From a virus, in IMG/VR virus record IMGVR_UViG_3300025141_000217, positions 1 through 42,789 of that record: a stretch of 42,789 nucleotides of DNA. The stretch is one strand, 5' to 3'. This document shows, one piece after another, positions 32,451 to 37,625 of the stretch (its first letter is position 1; every line of letters begins with the position of its first letter). The position numbers and the translations under genes were made by a program. A model generated the notes under the pieces. The model was not told the origin of the DNA. It worked only from the letters and a program-made list of their open reading frames with translations, and ran no database searches.

Positions 32451-32855
32451 TTACTCCATAGTTACATCTACTGGAATTACTTTAGGTTTTGCTTCCTCAG
32501 TTTTAGGAAGAGTAATCTCTAGAATTCCCTTAGAGTATTTTGACGTTATCTGATCTACGTCAACATTAGTATTATTCAGAGATAAAGTTTTAGAAAACTT
32601 ATAGTCTGATATACCGTGTATATTGAACTGTCCCTCTTCTTGATCTTTTTCTGAGAAATCTCGCTCTACGTCTATAAGTAGAGAATTATCTTCGACCGAT
32701 ACACTTACATCCGTTGCACCCGGCGTAGATACTCTTATTAGATATTCTGCTTCTCTATCTATTATATCCATAGGACGCCGAGTATCCAAACCATAAAAAC
32801 TTCGGACGAAATTTCCGCTAAGAGGAAGATTCATTAAATCTGTAATATTAGCCAT
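32451..32855 (-). CDS. Hsp20-family small heat-shock protein
   Basis: 134 aa. The alpha-crystallin domain spans about 30-125, with MDIIDREAEYLIRVSTPGA, VSVEDNSLLIDVERD, FSKTLSLNNTNVDVDQITS and the signature end YSKGILEITLPK. The N-terminal FVRSFYG region is short. The family holds unfolding proteins as ATP-independent oligomers. Phage Hsp20 genes occur in cyanophages and others; here the gene is in one operon with GroES, so it probably supports assembly or host proteostasis. It overlaps the 69-aa gene by 8 bp. Confidence 0.9.
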   Translation of the reverse strand: MANITDLMNLPLSGNFVRSFYGLDTRRPMDIIDREAEYLIRVSTPGATDVSVSVEDNSLLIDVERDFSEKDQEEGQFNIHGISDYKFSKTLSLNNTNVDVDQITSKYSKGILEITLPKTEEAKPKVIPVDVTME

Positions 32856-33057
32856 ATTGAATATCTCCTTCTATGACACTAGCCCTAGCAACTACTAACC
32901 ACAATCTACTGTCTTTTAGGAACTGCACTTGCAGGTCCCAGTTAGCTTCGTCTGCTCTATTATCAATAAACTCAGTTAGAACTTTGTGAACCTCGTCTAT
33001 TGTGTTACAGGTAAAATTCTCGCTCAACTCAGTTCGTTTATCTTGAATTATTGACAT
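32848..33057 (-). CDS. Small protein between GroES and Hsp20 (69 aa)
   Basis: 69 aa with an acidic N-terminal helix and a C-terminal beta-like segment (WDLQVQFLKDSRLWLVVARA). It starts immediately at the GroES stop (TAGATG) and overlaps the Hsp20 start by 8 bp, so all three chaperone-block genes are coupled. Unknown family; possibly an accessory to the chaperones. Confidence 0.55.
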   Translation of the reverse strand: MSIIQDKRTELSENFTCNTIDEVHKVLTEFIDNRADEANWDLQVQFLKDSRLWLVVARASVIEGDIQYG

Positions 33058-33369
33058 CTACTTACCTTTCTCGGTTTTGTGCAACGTGGCCACAATTTCG
33101 TGGTCAGTTAGAACAAAATACTTAGTGTCTTCATGGTCTATCACCATTTGAGAGTGCTTTATAAAAACCACCCTAGTCCCAACCTTTAGTCGGGGTTTAA
33201 TAGTGTCCCCAGAAAACTCATTTACTCGACCTTGACCTACACTAGCTATAGTCCCATATCCGTGAACTGTCATTAGTTCTCCCGGAACATGCAACCCACC
33301 TTTGGTCATAGTATTATCGTCTTCCACAACAAGATACTTACTATCGTAAGCTACCAACTTTTCTGACAT
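33058..33369 (-). CDS. GroES-like co-chaperonin
   Basis: 103 aa. It has a Cpn10 fold pattern: KYLVVEDDNTMTKGGLHVPG (roof/mobile loop region), GYGTIASVGQGRVNE, KVGTRVVFIKH and YFVLTDHEIVATL (C-terminal strand). The mobile loop, which docks to GroEL, appears as the segment around TKGGLHVP. Like T4 gp31, it may change host GroEL so that capsid or other phage proteins fold. It follows the tRNA gene by 24 bp with site GGAGATAAGGT. No GroEL is encoded in the window, so it must use the host chaperonin. Confidence 0.85.
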   Translation of the reverse strand: MSEKLVAYDSKYLVVEDDNTMTKGGLHVPGELMTVHGYGTIASVGQGRVNEFSGDTIKPRLKVGTRVVFIKHSQMVIDHEDTKYFVLTDHEIVATLHKTEKGK

Positions 33370-33393
33370 ACCTTATCTCCTATAAAAATTTAT

Positions 33394-33468
33394 TGGTAGC
33401 GGGGGCGGGAATCGAACCCACGATCTTCTAGTAATGAGCCAGATGAGATGCCACTTCTCTACCCCGCA
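33394..33468 (-). tRNA. tRNA-Met(CAT), initiator-type features
   Basis: 75 nt with a full cloverleaf and encoded CCA. Acceptor TGCGGGG pairs with CCCCGCT at six positions but leaves a T1-T72 mismatch, as initiator tRNAs (C1-A72 in E. coli) leave position 1-72 unpaired. D stem GAGA/TCTC gives A11-U24, the initiator type (elongators have pyrimidine-purine). The anticodon loop is CTCATTA (CAT). The variable loop AGATC and T arm GTGGG-TTCGATT-CCCGC are normal. The anticodon stem has only one of the three G-C pairs (U-A, G-U, G-C at 29-31/39-41) of strong initiators, which may weaken P-site preference. Overall close to fMet tRNA. A promoter box lies 9 nt upstream. Confidence 0.88.
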
Positions 33469-33477
33469 ATGGATACT

Positions 33478-33485
33478 ATATTATA
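33478..33485 (-). promoter_or_regulatory. Promoter -10 TATAATAT for tRNA/chaperone operon
   Basis: TATAATAT ending 9 bp before the tRNA 5' end, downstream of the nadA stop. It fits initiation near the tRNA and read-through into GroES, Hsp20 and the small genes. The -35 region (TGTAAC) is poor. Confidence 0.5.
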
Positions 33486-33503
33486 CAGTATTTTATCTAA
33501 AAG

Positions 33504-34712
33504 TTACACTCCTAGCTTTAGCATACGGTCAAGCGCAACTAAAGCATGCCTCTTATGCCCCGATTCAACCTCAATCCTGTTTATTGCAATTCCCGCCAAT
33601 ATCCCCTCCAATACCCAAAGAATGTACGCAGGATGTATTCTATACATTGTAGCACAAGGGCATACTATAGGGTCGAGACAAAATATCTCTTTATCGGGAT
33701 ACTGTTGTGCTAACCGTTTCACCATATTAACTTCAGTACCGATTCCCCAAGACGTTCCTGAGGGAGCGTTAGCTATAGTCTTCAAAATAAACTCTGTAGA
33801 ACCTGACATATCCGCTGCGTCTACCACTTCTCTAGTACACTCAGGGTGTACCAAGATATTAGTCAGAGGATTTTTATCCCTGATAGCGTCTATTTGATCG
33901 GTGGTAAATCTAGTATGAACAGAACAGTGTCCCTGCCACAATAACACAGTAGCTTTGCGAATTTCTTCTTCCTCTAATCCACCCATAGGTAGGTGAGGAT
34001 TCCAGACTTTCATATCCGACTCAGGTATGCCTTTAGCTAGTCCAGTGTTTCTTCCTAAGTGTTGGTCAGGTAGGAATAATATTTTATTCCCTCGTTCCAA
34101 CGCCCAGTCAAAAGCTTTATCAGCGTTAGAAGAAGTACACACCAAGCCACCGTTTTCTCCACAATGCGCTTTTATGGAGGCGGAGGAATTCATGTAGGTT
34201 ATAGGAACAATATCCTCTGTAGAACCCAACACATATTTCAACGCACTCCAACTAGTCTCTACATCATCTATCGCAGCCATATCAGCCATGGAACAACCTG
34301 CGGCTAAGTTAGGCAGTATAACGTTTTGGTCGTTTGAAGTAAGAATATCGGCTGTTTCAGCCATAAAGTGGACACCGCAAAAAATTATCCATTTAGCGTC
34401 TGTGATTTCCGACGCTTGTTTAGATAGTTGATAAGAGTCTCCCGTTATGTCTGCAAATTGTATTACATCATCACGTTGGTAGTGGTGACCTAACACTACA
34501 GCCTTAGTTCCAATTTCCTTCCTAGCAAACGCAATTCCTTCAGTCAATTCCTCAGGAGTTAATTTTGCATATCTAGTAGGTATCTTCTGCCAACGAACTC
34601 CTGCCTTAAACTCTTCTTCTAAAGTTTTGGTGCGTAGGTTTCCATCCGACTGACAAAAAGCCGATTGTTCTAATTCGGTTATGGGTACTATTTGTTTAGT
34701 AGCCGTTACCAT
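33504..34712 (-). CDS. nadA: Quinolinate synthase
   Basis: 402 aa from the ATG at 34712, preferred over one 7 codons upstream because AAGGA lies 7 nt before it and the methyltransferase stop is adjacent. NadA condenses iminoaspartate with dihydroxyacetone phosphate to quinolinate, the first dedicated NAD+ intermediate. The three [4Fe-4S] ligands are C140 (AAGCSMADM), C192 (GLVCTSSNA) and C351 (PIVCPCATMYRIHP). Other signatures are FCGVHFMAETADIL, YMNSSASIKA, LFLPDQHLGRNTG, LLWQGHCSVHTRF and VHPECTREVVD. It is full length. Phage nadA is uncommon. Neither NadB nor NadC is in the window, so the host pathway must supply and finish the reaction. Confidence 0.93.
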   Translation of the reverse strand: MVTATKQIVPITELEQSAFCQSDGNLRTKTLEEEFKAGVRWQKIPTRYAKLTPEELTEGIAFARKEIGTKAVVLGHHYQRDDVIQFADITGDSYQLSKQASEITDAKWIIFCGVHFMAETADILTSNDQNVILPNLAAGCSMADMAAIDDVETSWSALKYVLGSTEDIVPITYMNSSASIKAHCGENGGLVCTSSNADKAFDWALERGNKILFLPDQHLGRNTGLAKGIPESDMKVWNPHLPMGGLEEEEIRKATVLLWQGHCSVHTRFTTDQIDAIRDKNPLTNILVHPECTREVVDAADMSGSTEFILKTIANAPSGTSWGIGTEVNMVKRLAQQYPDKEIFCLDPIVCPCATMYRIHPAYILWVLEGILAGIAINRIEVESGHKRHALVALDRMLKLGV

Positions 34713-34713
34713 T

Positions 34714-36228
34714 TTAATTTCCTTCGTGTACACCTAACATTCGATTTTCTAGCATAAGAAAAGCTACCGCTGCTTGTTGCGGAACTACTCCGTTTCCAAG
34801 TATGCGAAGTTTGTCAGCTCTACCCAATCCTCCGGCCAACCCATCAACCACTCCACGAACTTCGGGTTTAGCCGGGGCAAGGTCGGGTCTTTCCCTGAGG
34901 ATTTGTCCCCACTCAAGGCTTGTTGGACGGGGCGGCCATGAAAATGGTCTGCATCCGAAATCAATCCCCGTTGATGGGAATTCACTGTTGATTTCGCTCC
35001 GTCGTCCCCCGCCATTGGAGTTGACCAATTCGCCGTTTGATCCCGTAGTTTTATCTTCGGATTGCCCCCGTAGTTCTTCTTCACTATCCCACCATCTGGA
35101 TCTGATGCGCTTGGCGTTCTCCAACCCGCCACCCTGTCCTGAAGATTCAGACTGTGGCTGTTCTTTCCATCCTTCGTCTTCCGTCGTCCCGTTTCCGTTA
35201 ATTCCATATCGGGGTGCGGAGTCTCCTGAGTCGTGGGGGTCGGCCAAGTTGACCACATCACCGCTTGTCCCATCAGACGAGAGGGATCCGTCGGTCGATT
35301 CTTGAATTTGTCGTTGGCGTTTGAGGTAGTAGGAGAAGCCCAGTTGTTCCCCACTTCTTGGGCTAGTTCCGCTGCCTTCAGCAAAGATTTCGGACGATTC
35401 TTCACGTTGCTGTTCTGATTCGGTGCTTCGGGCATCGTATCGGGAGTCGGCCAGTTCATATCCTGACTGTACTCTTCTTTCCAACTGGGAACGAATTCGT
35501 GTGCTACTTGATTCGGAAGTTGCGTCATGAACTTCGGTTGACTGTTGGTTCCCTTTACGTCCCTCGCTGTAGGGGTGGACCAACTGCTCACTACCTGACC
35601 CAGCGATACCGAATGTCTCCCCAAACCCGTTTCGGGATTGAAGTTCGTATCCTTGCGGAAGTTCTTGGGTTTGTAGTTCCTGTCCGTCGTGTCGGGGGTC
35701 GGCCATTTGGGCATAGATGAACGCCCGTTCTCGTCTATGACTGGCTCCAACATCGGACGCTTTGTAAACACCCCATTCAACATGGTACCTGAGGTTGGCC
35801 AAGTCCCTGAGGATTTCTTCGAATCCGTCCCCATCATTAACAGATAGGAGTCCACGCACGTTCTCCAAGAACAACCCTTGTGGCTGCGCTTCTGACACGA
35901 TTCTCCTAATGTGAGGGAAAAGCCATCTCTCATCGTCTTGTCCTGATCTTCGTCCTGCAACGGAGGCGGGCTGACAAGGGAATCCTCCAATGATCCAATC
36001 CACTTTTCCACGCCATGGTTTACCGTCGAAGGTTCCGGAATCTGCAAAGATAGGCGCATCATCCAATTGTCCCGTTTGCATGTGGTCAACCAAGAGCGCA
36101 AGGCTCGATGCTTCCCTTTCCACGTAACAGACTGCTCTAGCACTTGGATTTGCGAGTTTGAAGGCAAGGTCGAGTCCCCCGCCTCCTGAGTAGAGACTGA
36201 TGTATTTGATTTCGGGATGTGTATCCAC
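34714..36228 (-). CDS. DNA cytosine-C5 methyltransferase
   Basis: 504 aa from a GTG with AGGAG 10 nt upstream. C5-MTase motifs occur in order: I (SLYSGGGGLDLAF), IV (GGFPCQPAS, catalytic C85), VI (LFLENVRGLL), VIII (GASHRRERAFIYA) and X near the end (LRILGNGVVPQQAAVAF). The middle (about residues 165-440), where the target-recognition domain should lie, is replaced or filled by a hydrophilic array of repeats of the kind LADPHDSGD, LADSRYDAR and LVNSNGGGRR, seven in all. This region has G+C well above its neighbours and encodes a second long frame. Likely it protects phage DNA from host restriction; no matching endonuclease is present. It lies between the TrpF-like gene and nadA. Confidence 0.85.
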   Translation of the reverse strand: MDTHPEIKYISLYSGGGGLDLAFKLANPSARAVCYVEREASSLALLVDHMQTGQLDDAPIFADSGTFDGKPWRGKVDWIIGGFPCQPASVAGRRSGQDDERWLFPHIRRIVSEAQPQGLFLENVRGLLSVNDGDGFEEILRDLANLRYHVEWGVYKASDVGASHRRERAFIYAQMADPRHDGQELQTQELPQGYELQSRNGFGETFGIAGSGSEQLVHPYSEGRKGNQQSTEVHDATSESSSTRIRSQLERRVQSGYELADSRYDARSTESEQQREESSEIFAEGSGTSPRSGEQLGFSYYLKRQRQIQESTDGSLSSDGTSGDVVNLADPHDSGDSAPRYGINGNGTTEDEGWKEQPQSESSGQGGGLENAKRIRSRWWDSEEELRGQSEDKTTGSNGELVNSNGGGRRSEINSEFPSTGIDFGCRPFSWPPRPTSLEWGQILRERPDLAPAKPEVRGVVDGLAGGLGRADKLRILGNGVVPQQAAVAFLMLENRMLGVHEGN

Positions 36229-36230
36229 AC
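34785..36230 (-). CDS. Overlapping WPTP-repeat protein in alternative frame of methyltransferase
   Basis: 481 uninterrupted codons in a different frame, from a GTG at 36230 with AGGAG 8 nt upstream, a better spacing than for the methyltransferase. From residue 120 it is not random: SWRTCVDSYLL, SSGTWPTSGTMLNG, then seven repeats built from W-P/S-T-P...D and L-x-D/N-Q-V-A-x-W (for example WSTPTARDVKGT, LQDRVAGWRTPSASDPDGG), and the end LNPKFVEWLMGWPEDWVEL. I recall free-standing phage proteins of this kind, often labelled DNA methyltransferase. The first 120 residues overlap the conserved catalytic half of the methyltransferase and look less organised. Either a genuine overlapping gene or a shadow of repeat-coding DNA; see findings. 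Confidence 0.5.
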   Translation of the reverse strand: MWIHIPKSNTSVSTQEAGDSTLPSNSQIQVLEQSVTWKGKHRALRSWLTTCKRDNWMMRLSLQIPEPSTVNHGVEKWIGSLEDSLVSPPPLQDEDQDKTMRDGFSLTLGESCQKRSHKGCSWRTCVDSYLLMMGTDSKKSSGTWPTSGTMLNGVFTKRPMLEPVIDENGRSSMPKWPTPDTTDRNYKPKNFRKDTNFNPETGLGRHSVSLGQVVSSWSTPTARDVKGTNSQPKFMTQLPNQVAHEFVPSWKEEYSQDMNWPTPDTMPEAPNQNSNVKNRPKSLLKAAELAQEVGNNWASPTTSNANDKFKNRPTDPSRLMGQAVMWSTWPTPTTQETPHPDMELTETGRRKTKDGKNSHSLNLQDRVAGWRTPSASDPDGGIVKKNYGGNPKIKLRDQTANWSTPMAGDDGAKSTVNSHQRGLISDADHFHGRPVQQALSGDKSSGKDPTLPRLNPKFVEWLMGWPEDWVELTNFAYLETE

Positions 36231-36241
36231 TAATTTAACTC

Positions 36242-36958
36242 CTATTGCTTTAGAAATCCAGAGTTTTCAACTTCGTCCAAAACCCGCTGAATTTTATCAA
36301 AATCCAATGTGCCGTGATTAAATGACCAATTTCGTATTTTACCTTCCATATCAATCCATATGTCTGCATCTCCCGCTGCCGCAGCAATTTGAGGAAGAGC
36401 AGTTCTCATGTTGTCAGGACCTAAACCACCTGAGTATCCAAACTTTCCACCCAAAAGAACGTGATCTGCTTTAGGCCAAACGTTAGGAGAAGTTCCACTT
36501 CCATGAGAAGTATCGAATAGTCCTGATACATTTACGCCCAATGAGTTAGCAAGTCCAAATGTATATGTGTTCATAGGAACATCATCCAACTGGAATATAA
36601 TTTCCTTGTCCGAAAATAAATCGGATTTGAATAATTCTAACGTAGTGTGCTGAGTGTGGTGAGGGTGACCGTGAGTATTAATCTGTACTCGTTGAAAAGA
36701 ATCCCATCCTTCAATAGACAATACTTCTACCGGGTTAGAATTCTCTAATAGTTCTTTTACCGAACACATATGAGCAGAAAGAGGAAGGTCGGTAGAGGTT
36801 AATTCTTTAACCCAACCAGCATCAGGAAAAAGCCCGCCTCCAAAATGTGGTGTTTGTATACCCCATTCAATATATGGATGGGTTTCGTAGAGGTCACACA
36901 TCTTTGTAATAGACGTTCCATTGCTCGCTCCACTAAAAGTTACTGTGTGTATGTTCAA
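36242..36958 (-). CDS. TrpF-like (phosphoribosylanthranilate isomerase-fold) protein
   Basis: 238 aa from the TTG at 36958, chosen because AAGGAG lies 8 nt upstream; an ATG at 37012 lies ahead of the promoter box. The C-terminal half follows the TrpF pattern: GLFDTSHGSGTSPNVWP (LLDSSSGGTG-like), VLLGGKFGYSGGLGPDNMRTAL (aGGLnpeNv-like phosphate site), and ADIWIDMEGKIRN...GTLDFDKIQRVLDEV (DvsSGvE..pGvKD..KI-like). The classic catalytic Cys motif KICG near the N-terminus is not seen; the start is IHTVTFSGASNGTS. So it is a TIM barrel of PRAI type with a changed active site. Substrate unknown; neighbouring nadA could suggest a phosphoribosyl substrate. Confidence 0.55.
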   Translation of the reverse strand: MNIHTVTFSGASNGTSITKMCDLYETHPYIEWGIQTPHFGGGLFPDAGWVKELTSTDLPLSAHMCSVKELLENSNPVEVLSIEGWDSFQRVQINTHGHPHHTQHTTLELFKSDLFSDKEIIFQLDDVPMNTYTFGLANSLGVNVSGLFDTSHGSGTSPNVWPKADHVLLGGKFGYSGGLGPDNMRTALPQIAAAAGDADIWIDMEGKIRNWSFNHGTLDFDKIQRVLDEVENSGFLKQ

Positions 36959-36988
36959 TATGCTCTCCTTAAGCTTTATAGGACTGTA

Positions 36989-36997
36989 AGTATAGCA
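36989..36997 (-). promoter_or_regulatory. Extended -10 promoter TGCTATACT
   Basis: TGCTATACT, an extended -10 (TG-n-TATACT) 28 bp before the TTG start of the TrpF-like gene. A start site about 7 nt downstream leaves a short leader containing AAGGAG. The -35 is weak, as extended -10 promoters permit. Two other -10-like boxes lie further upstream at 37049-37056 (TATAATAA) and 37099-37106. Confidence 0.5.
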
Positions 36998-37098
36998 TAG
37001 ATTTAAGAACATTGGACGAATTATATATTTTCCTACCCAAATATAATTTTATTATACTCAAGTTTTTCAAAAATAAATGGTCAATTTTTAAGGGCTTT

Positions 37099-37106
37099 AT
37101 ATTATA
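37099..37106 (-). promoter_or_regulatory. Promoter-like box TATAATAT beside palindrome
   Basis: TATAATAT just after the stop of the HTH/zinc gene. The expected -35 position (about 37124-37129) falls inside the 22-bp palindrome. The following intergenic stretch to 36959 is very AT-rich and contains no coding frame. Confidence 0.5.
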
Positions 37107-37110
37107 CTAC

Positions 37111-37419
37111 CTACGTACCCTTACTTAAGTAAGGGTAAGCATTTCTGTCTCTATCGTAATGTTCCCTATTGCAATAGAGATTTTGGTTTCCTCGCAGCTT
37201 TTTCTGGGCTAGGGCAGACCTTAGGATAGGTTTTTCCTCTCCACAGTAATTACAGGTAAATGAAGTCCACGGAGACTCATACAGCCCGTCCTGCTTCAAT
37301 ATCTCAGTTACCCTGCTTATAGATATCCCTAGCTCCTGTGCGATGCTTGTAGCGGTTCTAGCAGGGTCTTTTTTCTTCAGCTTATTGACTTGTCTACGTC
37401 GCCATTTATGAAGTTTCAT
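37111..37419 (-). CDS. HTH and zinc-finger DNA-binding protein
   Basis: 102 aa. A basic N-terminus (KLHKWRRRQVNKLKKKD) leads into a helix-turn-helix (TATSIAQELGISISRVTEIL, residues about 22-42). A zinc finger follows: C55-x2-C58 (FTCNYCGEEKP) and C-x3-H (LYCNREHYDRDR) near 82-86. It overlaps the 68-aa gene by one base. Its last codons contain the 22-bp palindrome and its stop is beside a promoter box, so it could repress or activate the leftward transcript. HNH-type nuclease remnants have similar Cys spacing, but no HNH catalytic set is clear. Confidence 0.7.
   Translation of the reverse strand: MKLHKWRRRQVNKLKKKDPARTATSIAQELGISISRVTEILKQDGLYESPWTSFTCNYCGEEKPILRSALAQKKLRGNQNLYCNREHYDRDRNAYPYLSKGT
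37116..37137. repeat. 22-bp perfect palindrome, operator candidate
   Basis: TACCCTTACTT and its exact complement meet without a gap (centre between 37126 and 37127). It lies in the last codons of the HTH/zinc gene and overlaps the -35 position of the box at 37099. There is no T-run after it on either strand, so a terminator is unlikely. It could be the binding site of a dimeric regulator. Confidence 0.6.
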
Positions 37420-37625
37420 TAAAAAGAATCTAAACCACCGTCGGCATTTCTACGGGCTTGTTCCTGTTCGTATAGCTCTACAAATTTCTGCACCCTCTTT
37501 TTTAACATTGCAGCTAGATATGGAGCATCTACATCTCCTGTTTCTCCTAAGTTTTTTATACGGCTAGATGCCGCAACAACTCTTGTCCATTGTGCGTCTG
37601 TAAATGATACCGTTACATCAGGCAT
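37419..37625 (-). CDS. Small tail-adjacent protein (68 aa)
   Basis: 68 aa, with an N-terminal strand (DVTVSFTDAQWTRVVAAS) and a C-terminal long helix (AMLKKRVQKFVELYEQEQARR). It overlaps the S74 protein gene and the HTH gene by one base each. The pattern is common in small proteins next to phage tail fibres or baseplates, but the family is not one I recognise. Confidence 0.55.
   Translation of the reverse strand: MPDVTVSFTDAQWTRVVAASSRIKNLGETGDVDAPYLAAMLKKRVQKFVELYEQEQARRNADGGLDSF

Noticed and set aside
34802-35305. Long plus-strand frame opposite the methyltransferase
   Set aside because: It lies antisense to the repeat region, has no ribosome site or recognisable motif, and follows from the biased repeat DNA.
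37116-37137. Palindrome as a terminator
   Set aside because: No T-run follows on either strand and there is no loop between the two arms.
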